From positions 1-9,793 of the forward strand of contig CAMXNV010000075.1 in NCBI GenBank assembly GCA_947245315.1: a stretch of 9,793 bases of DNA, given 5' to 3'. The notes under the pieces were generated by a model. The model was not told the origin of the DNA. It did no database searches and saw nothing but the letters and a program-made list of their open reading frames with translations. The position numbers and the translations under genes are program-made. Shown one piece after another: positions 1 to 6,343 of the stretch (positions within the stretch are counted from its first letter, which is position 1; each line of letters starts with the position of its first letter). Origin of the DNA: an uncultured Oscillibacter sp. Its GTDB lineage: Bacteria; Bacillota; Clostridia; Oscillospirales; Oscillospiraceae.

Positions 1-128
1 TGGGGAAGCCCCAGCTCCTTGGCGCATTTCAGGCACAGGCCCTCGTTGATGGTTTTCTCGCCGTCCAGCTTGGAGATGAAGACCACGGCGACGTTTTTCT
101 TGCATCTGGAACAAAGTGTCGGCTGCAT
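1..128 (-). CDS. N-terminal zinc-finger fragment of a Clp-type ATPase or related protein (runs off left edge)
   Basis: The first 42 residues begin MQPTLCSRCKKN and carry two CxxC pairs (C6/C9 and C32/C35) about 22 residues apart, ending CLKCAKELGLP at the window edge. This spacing matches the small zinc-binding domain at the start of ClpE-type AAA+ unfoldases, McsA, and the Clp ATP-binding subunits of Oscillospiraceae. The AAA+ modules would lie outside the window, so the Clp assignment is inferred from this domain alone; a short McsA-like or UvrB/UvrC-motif protein remains possible. The ATG at 126-128 is preceded by GGAGGT at 138-143 with a 9-nt spacer, and the frame is closed upstream by a stop at 159-161, which fixes the start. 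It lies 84 nt downstream of the cvpA stop and could be co-transcribed with it or start separately. Confidence 0.62.
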   Translation of the reverse strand, partial: MQPTLCSRCKKNVAVVFISKLDGEKTINEGLCLKCAKELGLP

Positions 129-212
129 ACCTCTTAAACCTCCACGCGCCCTCGGGCGCTATTGTTTGATATTCGGGCCTCATGGAGGCCGCCCGGCCGG
201 GCCGGGGATTCT
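129..212 (-). other. cvpA to Clp-like intergenic gap with two GC-rich inverted repeats
   Basis: Just downstream of the cvpA stop there is a perfect 12-nt palindrome GCCCGGCCGGGC at 191-202. It is followed by a 6-bp stem with a 3-nt loop at 176-190 (GGCCTC/GAGGCC arms). Neither is followed by a run of T on the minus strand, so a classical intrinsic terminator is not shown. They may act as a weak terminator, attenuator or transcript-stabilising hairpin between cvpA and the next gene. No clear promoter for the next gene is visible. Confidence 0.4.
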
Positions 213-896
213 TTAGATACCCAGGAACTTCAAAGCGTCCAGGGGCGTGTACTCGGTGAAAAGCCGGAAGATCCGCCCGCTCTCCTCCCCGTCGAAGGAG
301 ACGCCCACCAGCCGCAGAATCCACACGGCCAGAAACAGCAGCAGCGCTCCCTCCGCGATGCCCACCAGCCCCCCGCCCACGGCGTTGAGCCCGTGGAGCC
401 CCGGCAGCCGCAGCACCGCGTCCAGCATCCGCACCAGCAGGTACAAAGCCAGGGTCAGCAGGACGAAGGACAGCAGGTACAGCACGCCGTACAGCATGGA
501 CCGGGCCACGCTCTCGATGACGGCGGTCATCAGCCGGGCCCCCGTGTCCCGGACGGCGTCCCCCGCCCGGAAGGTCAGGGCGTCCCACTGGGCCTCGTCG
601 ATGCCCAGCAGGTCCAGCAGCTCCGCCGCGGAGAGACCCTCTCCCTCTTGTTGGTGGGGGTACTGCTCCTGAATGGCCTCGTCCAGCCGGGCCTCGATTC
701 GCTTTTCGATGGCTGGGGCCACCAGCTTCGCCGCCGGAACCGACAGGGCCGAGGCCACGATCCCCGCCCCCGCCAGGGACAGGGCCACCACCAGCAGCCC
801 CGCCAGGGTCCGCAGCAGGCCCTTCCAGGCTCCCCATATGGCGAAGCCCGCCAGCACCGCCACGGCGATGGCATCTATTATAACAGGTGTCGTCAA
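213..896 (-). CDS. CvpA family membrane protein
   Basis: A 227-residue integral membrane protein with about four hydrophobic segments, at roughly 4-22, 28-50, 136-157 and 173-196. The C-terminal part, LPGLHGLNAVGGGLVGIAEG then a hydrophobic helix, is the glycine-rich hallmark of the CvpA/colicin V production family. Family members are inner-membrane proteins linked to colicin V export and to envelope stress; the molecular function is not established. Between the first and second helix pairs is a polar, acidic, helical stretch of about 80 residues. The start is TTG at 894-896, chosen because the encoded residues lead straight into the first membrane helix and an AGG-rich stretch lies 5-15 nt upstream. 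It follows the DUF5711 gene after 58 nt and is probably the last or next-to-last gene of the operon. Confidence 0.85.
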   Translation of the reverse strand: MTTPVIIDAIAVAVLAGFAIWGAWKGLLRTLAGLLVVALSLAGAGIVASALSVPAAKLVAPAIEKRIEARLDEAIQEQYPHQQEGEGLSAAELLDLLGIDEAQWDALTFRAGDAVRDTGARLMTAVIESVARSMLYGVLYLLSFVLLTLALYLLVRMLDAVLRLPGLHGLNAVGGGLVGIAEGALLLFLAVWILRLVGVSFDGEESGRIFRLFTEYTPLDALKFLGI

Positions 897-954
897 GCTT
901 TCCTACCTCTTCTCCTGTAAACGTTTTGTGAACACGCCGTTTATTTTCATGCAA

Positions 955-2121
955 TCAAGGCAAAAACAGGCTGGCGGAGGAGGCGGACAGCAGCAGCACC
1001 GTCCCGTCCGGGCGCATCAGGGCGCCCCGGGTGTCCTCCGTCCCCTGGAGGGTGGCGTAGGCCTGGAGGTCCTGGTTGTAGACCGTCAGGTGGCCCGCGT
1101 AGAGCACCGCCAGGTAGCGCCCGGCGGCGGAGATGCTCAGCACCTCCTCCCGGACCTCCAGGGAGCCCAGCTCCTCCCCGTTCTTGTCCACGGTGACCAG
1201 CCGCCCCACGCTGCCGGAACGGTAGCGGTTCAGCAGCAGCGCCGTAAAGCCCGAGCCCCCCAGGTCGTACTCCCGGAGGTAGGCCCCCTGGTAGGGGTAG
1301 GAGGCGCTGATCTCCCCGTCGGTCCCCGCGAAGGTCAGCACGGTGTCGGAGACGGTGGCGATGCGCCCCTCCGCCTCGCCGACGGCGGCCACCAGGCCGC
1401 CGGAGATGCTGTAGGAGGCCTCGGGCTCCTTGGCGTTTTTCGACAGGTCGTAGAAGCCGACGCTGCTGATGAACACGCCGTTCTCCTGGCCCAGAGTCAC
1501 CGCCGCCAGGCGGTCCCCCCGGACATACCCGTCCAGCACAAAGCGCTGGGAGGACTGGAACTCAAAGGCCGGATCCGGCTCCAGGGCCTGGTCGTAGACC
1601 TTGATGCTGCCTTTGTAGCCCCGCTTCTGGGCCGTCACCGCCAGGACGCCGCTCTGGTTCAGCGTGGCGGATATGTAGGGCTCCTCCTCGTGGGCGGTGA
1701 GCTCCAGCAAGAGGCCCGTCTGGTCCAGGACGTACAGCGCCGTCCCCCCCACGTCGTAGGCCACGGCCCTGCCGCCCCCGGTGGCCAGGGCGGGAGCGGC
1801 CATGGTCACCGGGGTGGACCAGACCTCCGCCCCCTGGCCGTCAAAGAGGCGCAGGGACGCGTCGGACAGCACCACCAGGTAGTCCCCCAGCAGGGCGAAG
1901 CGATTTTTCGAGGAGGCGTCGTAGTGGTACACCACCTCGCCCCCCGCCTGCTCCGACCGGCCGTAGTGCAGGTAGCGCCGGAGTATATCGAAGCCGGTGC
2001 CGTCCCGGTAGGCCGCGAAGAGCACCACCAGCAGCACCGTTGCCAGGAGCACCGCGAAGCTCAGGAAGCTGCGGATGGGGTGGCGCTTCTCCTCGCCGCC
2101 GGTCTTTTGTTTCTCACTCAT
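955..2121 (-). CDS. DUF5711 family membrane-anchored beta-propeller-like protein
   Basis: A 388-residue protein with a short charged cytoplasmic tail (residues 1-17), one membrane helix (about 18-37) and a long outer domain. The outer domain has repeating short beta-strand units of the form 'LLVLxxxGxxxW', 'ALYVLDQTG', 'IKVYDQALEP' and 'LTVYNQDLQAY', as in PQQ/WD-like propellers. The architecture and the opening Y-x-Y-D-A-S-S-K-N-R-FALLGDYLVVLS block match the DUF5711 family common in Clostridia; no catalytic motif is visible and the function is unknown. The role is probably binding or scaffolding outside the membrane (inference). The ATG overlaps the truA stop by 8 nt (ATGAGTGA), which implies translational coupling; a GAGG lies 12 nt upstream, which is rather far. 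cvpA follows. Confidence 0.8.
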   Translation of the reverse strand: MSEKQKTGGEEKRHPIRSFLSFAVLLATVLLVVLFAAYRDGTGFDILRRYLHYGRSEQAGGEVVYHYDASSKNRFALLGDYLVVLSDASLRLFDGQGAEVWSTPVTMAAPALATGGGRAVAYDVGGTALYVLDQTGLLLELTAHEEEPYISATLNQSGVLAVTAQKRGYKGSIKVYDQALEPDPAFEFQSSQRFVLDGYVRGDRLAAVTLGQENGVFISSVGFYDLSKNAKEPEASYSISGGLVAAVGEAEGRIATVSDTVLTFAGTDGEISASYPYQGAYLREYDLGGSGFTALLLNRYRSGSVGRLVTVDKNGEELGSLEVREEVLSISAAGRYLAVLYAGHLTVYNQDLQAYATLQGTEDTRGALMRPDGTVLLLSASSASLFLP

Positions 2122-2869
2122 TCAGCCGTTCATCCTCATACCAAATTCTCGTCAGGTACAGCCCCCCCGGGGGCACCGTGGGCCCGGCCAGGGTCCGGTC
2201 CCCGCTCTCCAGGATGGCGGGGATGTCCTCCGGGGCGAACTTGCCCTCGGCGGCGTAGAGCACCGTGCCGGTGATGGCCCGGACCATGTTGTACAAAAAC
2301 CCGTCGGCGCAGACCCGGAGCTCCAGCAGGTCCCCGCTCCGGGTGACGTCGCACCAGTAAATGGTCCGGACGGTGGTCCGGGTCTCCGTGCCCACAGAGC
2401 GGACGGCCCGGAAATCGTGGGTCCCCACAAACATATGGGCGGCCCGGTTCAAAAAGTCCTCGTCCAGGCGCTTGGGATAGAAATAGGCCCGGTTCACGTA
2501 GAAGGGATTTTTAAAGCGGGAGTTGTAGATCCGGTAGGTATACTCCTTCTTGATGCAGGACCCGATGGCGTTGAAGTCCTCCGGGACCTCCACCGCCTCC
2601 CGGACGGCGATGTCCTCCGGGGTGTGGGTATTGATGGCGTAGGGCATCCGCTCAATGGGAATCCGGCTCTCCGTGCGGAAGTTGGCCACATAGCGCTCCG
2701 CGTGGACCCCGGCGTCGGTCCTCCCGCAGCCCGTCAGGTGGACGGGCCCGCCGCAGACCTTGCCGATGGCCCTTTGCAGGGTCTCGCAGACAGAGGCGGC
2801 GTTTTTCTGCACCTGCCAGCCGTGGTAGGCGGTGCCGTTGTAGGTGAGCTTCAGGGCGATGTTTCGCAT
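2114..2869 (-). CDS. truA: tRNA pseudouridine synthase A
   Basis: A 251-residue protein, the usual TruA length. It converts uridines 38-40 in the anticodon arm of many tRNAs to pseudouridine in the cytoplasm. The family signature GCGRTDAGVHA is at residues 47-57 with the catalytic aspartate at D52; other family features are the N-terminal LTYNGTAYHGWQ (8-19), the KKEYTYRI block, and the C-terminal FLYNMVRAITGTVL. The open frame extends further upstream, but the ATG at 2867-2869 is chosen because AGGAGG lies 5 nt before it (2875-2880) and the TruA family begins there. The start lies inside the last 19 nt of the metallophosphoesterase gene. truA following ecfT is a classic Firmicute arrangement; here three genes separate them. 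Confidence 0.96.
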   Translation of the reverse strand: MRNIALKLTYNGTAYHGWQVQKNAASVCETLQRAIGKVCGGPVHLTGCGRTDAGVHAERYVANFRTESRIPIERMPYAINTHTPEDIAVREAVEVPEDFNAIGSCIKKEYTYRIYNSRFKNPFYVNRAYFYPKRLDEDFLNRAAHMFVGTHDFRAVRSVGTETRTTVRTIYWCDVTRSGDLLELRVCADGFLYNMVRAITGTVLYAAEGKFAPEDIPAILESGDRTLAGPTVPPGGLYLTRIWYEDERLNE

Positions 2870-3708
2870 GGCCGCCTCCTCTCTCCAGGTTCGCAATCCG
2901 GCAGGAGCTCCGCCAGCACCAGCTCGGGACGGTTGAACAGCCGGGGAACCCGGGTGCTCTCCCTGGCCAGCCCCCGGCTGACCAGCAGGGCGGTCTCCCC
3001 CAGGTCGTACAGCCCTCCGGCGTGGGCGGGGAACAGCCCCTGGCCCGGGGCGTAGAGCCCATTCACAAGGCCGGGGAGCCGCCACTGCCCGCCGTGGGCG
3101 TGGCCGGACACCACCAGGTCAAAGGGGAAGCGCCGGTAGCGGTCCATCTCCTCGGGCCGGTGGGCCAGCAGGATGGTGAAGGTGTCCTCCCGGAGGCCCG
3201 CCCCCGCCCGTTCCAGCTCCGCCTCCAGGGCTCCGGCGTCCGGATCGTCCACGCCGCAGATTCCCAGGCACTGCCCCTGGAGCTCCACGGAGACATGTTC
3301 CCCTCGCAGGACGCGAACTCCCAGCGCCTCCATCCGGCGGCAGATGCGCTCCGCCTCGCCGGACCACCACTCATGGTTCCCCGTGACATAGAAACAGGGG
3401 TAGTCCGCCGCCAGGGCCTCAATGGCCGTCCAGGCGTTCTCCTCGGGCAGGGCGTCGTCCACCATGTCCCCGGCCATCAGCACCCCGTCGGGGGCGGCGG
3501 CCTCCACGGCCTCCAGCAGCGTCCGCTGCCCCGGGCCGTAGGCGCAGCTGTGGAGGTCCGACAGCACCGCCAGCCGCACCGGCGCGGCCAGCTTGTCCGT
3601 GGTGATGGAATAGGTCACGGTCCGTAGCCGCACGTCCAGGGCGGCCAGAGCCGCCAGGGCGCAGACCGCCAGCGCCGCGGCCCTCCGTGTACGTCTTTCT
3701 CTCTTCAT
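2851..3708 (-). CDS. Membrane-anchored metallophosphoesterase (YkuE/YaeI-like)
   Basis: A 285-residue calcineurin-like phosphoesterase with all metal-binding motifs intact: SDLHS (D51, H53), AGD (D81), GNHEWW (N111, H112), AHRPE (H183) and GHAHGGQW (H203, H205). These residues bind a di-metal centre that hydrolyses phosphomono- or diesters. An arginine-rich N-terminus and a hydrophobic alanine/leucine segment at about 9-25 indicate one membrane anchor, as in Bacillus YkuE and the YaeI-type enzymes. The SGHAHGGQ ending favours that membrane-linked subfamily; the substrate cannot be read from sequence. The ATG lies 3 nt after the stop of the upstream paralog gene and has only a weak ribosome site, so coupling is likely. 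Its last 19 nt overlap the truA start, and the truA AGGAGG lies within this coding region. Confidence 0.9.
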   Translation of the reverse strand: MKRERRTRRAAALAVCALAALAALDVRLRTVTYSITTDKLAAPVRLAVLSDLHSCAYGPGQRTLLEAVEAAAPDGVLMAGDMVDDALPEENAWTAIEALAADYPCFYVTGNHEWWSGEAERICRRMEALGVRVLRGEHVSVELQGQCLGICGVDDPDAGALEAELERAGAGLREDTFTILLAHRPEEMDRYRRFPFDLVVSGHAHGGQWRLPGLVNGLYAPGQGLFPAHAGGLYDLGETALLVSRGLARESTRVPRLFNRPELVLAELLPDCEPGERRRPCETSP

Positions 3709-3711
3709 TTC

Positions 3712-4596
3712 TCAGTCCCAGGACAGCCTGGGCCAGTCCGTCGTGGGGGCGACGGCGTCCTTGATCCCGTTTTCGTCGATCTTCCAGCCGTTCAGGAAGA
3801 ACTCGTAGCCCAGGCCGGACTCGTCCCGGCAGAAGAAGGTCAGGGTGATCTCGTCCCCGGGCCGGGCCTCCGCCGACAGGGCCTCACAGGCGTACTGGTT
3901 GATGGTCTCCCCATACAGGGCCGTCTTCTCCTCCGCCACGTCTCCGTTGCGCCGGAGGCGGAACACCTGGCCGGAGAGCTGGGGGAGGTCCCCCTTTTCA
4001 TAGCCCTGCAGCTCCGCCTCGCATCTCGTCAGCGTCAGCACGCCGTCCCTGTAGTTCGGCCCGCCGGTCCCCCAGCCGTAGCACTGGACCGGCAGCAGCC
4101 CGGCGAAGTCCCCCAGGTAGCCCAGGCTCTCCCGGCGCTGGGTCTCGCCGTTTATGATCTTCACATCCGCGGCGTACTCCCCGGAGAGCTCCGCCAGGGG
4201 CAGCTCCAGCGTTCCGCTAAAGGTCCCCACGCCGTCGCCGGTAAGGGGGACGTAGCCCTCTCCCCCCTTGCCGTTTACATTGGTCCACAGCAGCTCGACC
4301 ACCGTGTCCGCCCGCCACTCCTTCAAGGTCACGGAGACATCAACAAGCAGCCAGATGCCCTCCGCCGAGACGGCGCAGTCCCAATCCCGCACCAGCTCGT
4401 TGGCGTCTCTCAGCTCCCGCTGGACGTTCGCCAGCCGCTCGTCCAGCCGCCGGGTCTCCGTCTGCAAATTGCCCTCAACGCTTCCCAGCCGCCCCCGCAG
4501 GTCCGAAATCCGGCTCAGCTGCAAGACGTTCAGCCCCAGCAGGAGGGCGCAGAGGGCCAGCGTAAGGGCCTGTATCCAGTTTCGCTTTTCATCCAT
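3712..4596 (-). CDS. Membrane-anchored coiled-coil protein of unrecognised family, paralog 2
   Basis: A 294-residue protein I do not recognise. It has a short charged start, a membrane helix at about 8-26, a heptad-rich coiled coil at about 28-70 (RISDLRGRLGSVEGNL onward), then a beta-rich, probably extracytoplasmic domain. It is clearly homologous to the gene just upstream (4614-5495). Shared blocks are LVR-x-W, GTF-x-GTLELPL (124-134), LLPVQC (167-172), VFRLRRNG (211-218), EARPGD then LTFFCRDE-x-GLGYE (243-265), and the last residues WPRL-x-WD. Three cysteines (C74, C171, C192) flank or lie in the outer domain. The frame is open 14 codons further upstream, but the ATG at 4594-4596 matches the paralog's start and is preceded by AAGGGA about 8 nt away. 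It begins 17 nt after the paralog and ends 3 nt before the phosphoesterase. Function is unknown. Confidence 0.8.
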   Translation of the reverse strand: MDEKRNWIQALTLALCALLLGLNVLQLSRISDLRGRLGSVEGNLQTETRRLDERLANVQRELRDANELVRDWDCAVSAEGIWLLVDVSVTLKEWRADTVVELLWTNVNGKGGEGYVPLTGDGVGTFSGTLELPLAELSGEYAADVKIINGETQRRESLGYLGDFAGLLPVQCYGWGTGGPNYRDGVLTLTRCEAELQGYEKGDLPQLSGQVFRLRRNGDVAEEKTALYGETINQYACEALSAEARPGDEITLTFFCRDESGLGYEFFLNGWKIDENGIKDAVAPTTDWPRLSWD

Positions 4597-4613
4597 TCCG
4601 GCATTCCCTTCTT

Positions 4614-5495
4614 TCAATCCCAGGTGAGCCTGGGCCACTCCTCCCAGGCGGAGCTGTCCCCGGCCACGTCCCGCTCCTCCACGGCGATCCAGCTCCGGAG
4701 CAGATGCTCATAGCCCAGGCCGTTTTCATCCCGGCAGAAGAAGGTCAGGGCCATCCGGTCCCCCGGCCGGGCCTCGGAGGACAGTTTGCCGCAGAAATAG
4801 CTGTCGGCCCGGTCTCCCGGCTCCGCCGCCTGCTCCGCCGCGATCTCGCCGTTCCGCCGGAGGCGGAACACATGGCCCTCCGTCTCCGGAAGCGAATACT
4901 CCTTCGCATACAGCTCCGCGCTCCACTCGTACACGGTAAAGACGCCCTTCATAAACTCGGCCTCGGTGCCGCCTCCCCGGGAATCGCACTGGACTGGCAG
5001 AAGCTCCCACACGCTGCCCAGGAGGCCCAGGTTCTCCCGGTGCCGGGCCCCGCCGTTTTCAAGGACCACATACAGGCCAACCTCCAGCTGGAGCTTGTCC
5101 AGCGGCAGCTCCAGCGTTCCCGCAAAGGTCCCCGCCCCGCCGCCGGACAGGGGCACCGTGCCCCCGCCCTCGCCGCCGTTTTCGCTGATCCAAACAAGCT
5201 CCGCCGCGGTGTCCTCCTGCCACTGCTTCAGCACGGCGGAAACCGCAACCTCCACACAGCGCTTCTCCATATTCACAGAGGGGGCATAGGTCCAGCTCCG
5301 GACCAGCTTTTCCTCCTCCTGGGCCTGCTCCCGCAGGGAGGCCTCCAGGCTTTGAATATCGTCCTTGATGTTCCTCTGGGCGTCAATCACCCGCTGCTCC
5401 AGCGCCGAGAGGCGCACCCCCTGCCAGAGATTCACCAGCAATAAAATCACACAGAGGACCAGCGTCAACCCCTGCCCCCGATTCTTCTGTTCCAT
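4614..5495 (-). CDS. Membrane-anchored coiled-coil protein of unrecognised family, paralog 1
   Basis: A 293-residue protein with the same layout as its downstream neighbour: charged start, membrane helix at about 9-25, a coiled coil at about 28-65 rich in Q, E and L (SALEQRVIDAQRN onward), then a beta-rich outer domain ending at residue 293 in WPRLTWD. Conserved with the paralog are LVRSW, GTFAGTLELPL (122-132), LLPVQC (165-170), VFRLRRNG (209-216), and SSEARPGD followed by LTFFCRDENGLGYE. Its middle part is more glycine-rich. The ribosome site is AGGAG in the last unit of a heptad repeat (5504-5536), 8 nt before the ATG. The pair probably arose by tandem duplication. Its place between ecfT and the phosphoesterase suggests an envelope role but gives no specific function. 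Confidence 0.8.
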   Translation of the reverse strand: MEQKNRGQGLTLVLCVILLLVNLWQGVRLSALEQRVIDAQRNIKDDIQSLEASLREQAQEEEKLVRSWTYAPSVNMEKRCVEVAVSAVLKQWQEDTAAELVWISENGGEGGGTVPLSGGGAGTFAGTLELPLDKLQLEVGLYVVLENGGARHRENLGLLGSVWELLPVQCDSRGGGTEAEFMKGVFTVYEWSAELYAKEYSLPETEGHVFRLRRNGEIAAEQAAEPGDRADSYFCGKLSSEARPGDRMALTFFCRDENGLGYEHLLRSWIAVEERDVAGDSSAWEEWPRLTWD

Positions 5496-5503
5496 TTGGA
5501 AAA

Positions 5504-5536
5504 CTCCTAACTCCTAATTCCTAACTCCTAACTCCC
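5504..5536 (-). repeat. Tandem heptad repeat (TTAGGAG/TTAGGAA), copy 1
   Basis: On the minus strand four exact 7-nt units follow each other, TTAGGAG, TTAGGAA, TTAGGAG, TTAGGAG, after a partial unit at the 5' side. The array fills almost the whole gap between the ecfT stop (5537-5539) and the next gene. The last AGGAG sits 8 nt before the ATG at 5495 and so doubles as its Shine-Dalgarno sequence. A related array, in the same unit order, lies at 7272-7294. Confidence 0.85.
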
Positions 5537-6343
5537 TCACAGCCCGCAGGCCCGCAGGGCAATCACTCCCGCCAGAATCAAAACGCCCAGCGTCAAAGCG
5601 GCATAGTCCCGCCGCTGGTATTGCAGCACATGGAGCTTCGTCCGCCCCTCCCCGCCGTGGTAGCAGCGGCACTCCATGGCCGTGGCCAGCTCGTCCGCCC
5701 GGCGGAAGGCGCTGATGAACAGGGGCACCAGGATGGGCACTAGGGCCCGGGCCTTCTCCATCAGGTTCCCGCTCTCAAAGTCCGCCCCCCGGGCCTTCTG
5801 GGCGGACATGATCTTGTCCGTCTCCTCAATCAGGGTGGGGATGAAGCGCAGGGCGATGGACATAATCATGGTCAGCTCGTGGACCGGCACGTGGAAGCGC
5901 TTCAGGCCGCTGAGCAGCCGCTCCAGCCCGTCGGTGAGACTGATGGGGCTGGTGGTGTAGGTCATGAGGAAGGTGCCCATGATGAGCAGCATGATCCGCA
6001 GGACCATGAAGGCCGCGTTCCGCAGGCCCGTCTCCGTAACGTGGAAGGGCCCCCAGGCCCAGAGGATCCCCTCCCCGGGGGTGAAGAGCAGGTTCAAAAG
6101 GCCGGTGAAGACGATGATGAACAGCACGGGCTTCAAGCCCTTCACCAGGGCCCTGAGGCCCACCCGGGAGACGCGGACGCAGACCGCCAGCACCGCCGCC
6201 ATCAGGCCGTAGGCCGCAAAGCTCCCGGCGCAGAACAGCGCCGTGATATACAGCACCACCAGGAGAATCTTCGTCCGGGGATCCAGCCGGTGGGCCACCG
6301 TGTTCCCAGGGAAATACTGCCCCAGGGTAATGTCCTTCAGCAT
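5537..6343 (-). CDS. ecfT: ECF transporter transmembrane subunit EcfT
   Basis: A 268-residue membrane protein with hydrophobic segments at about 26-57, 72-88, 109-130, 200-213 and 247-265. It is the energy-coupling transmembrane subunit that links the EcfA1/EcfA2 ATPases to vitamin- or metal-binding S subunits. Family signs are the N-terminal LDPRTKILL (20-28), the coupling-helix motif AQKARGAD (181-188) and the second coupling helix AMECRCY (222-228). The second motif has Cys-Arg-Cys where many relatives read Ala-Arg-Gly or Ala-Arg-Cys; the central arginine is kept. The ATG overlaps the ecfA2 stop by 7 nt (ATGCTGA), and a GGAGGGGG stretch just upstream serves as ribosome site. A heptad repeat starts directly after its stop. 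Confidence 0.95.
   Translation of the reverse strand: MLKDITLGQYFPGNTVAHRLDPRTKILLVVLYITALFCAGSFAAYGLMAAVLAVCVRVSRVGLRALVKGLKPVLFIIVFTGLLNLLFTPGEGILWAWGPFHVTETGLRNAAFMVLRIMLLIMGTFLMTYTTSPISLTDGLERLLSGLKRFHVPVHELTMIMSIALRFIPTLIEETDKIMSAQKARGADFESGNLMEKARALVPILVPLFISAFRRADELATAMECRCYHGGEGRTKLHVLQYQRRDYAALTLGVLILAGVIALRACGL

Noticed and set aside
877..896. TTGACG and TATAAT on the minus strand at the cvpA start, resembling a promoter
   Set aside because: The two boxes are only 8 nt apart, too close for a sigma-A promoter, and they form the first codons of cvpA.
673..2274. Long plus-strand open frame of 533 codons
   Set aside because: It lies opposite the DUF5711 gene, is rich in G, Q, P, H and R as expected for the antisense of GC-rich genes, has no recognisable domain, and no ribosome site or promoter supports it.
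5504..5536. Heptad array as a possible CRISPR or satellite array
   Set aside because: The units are 7 nt with no spacers and no cas genes nearby; it is a simple tandem repeat.
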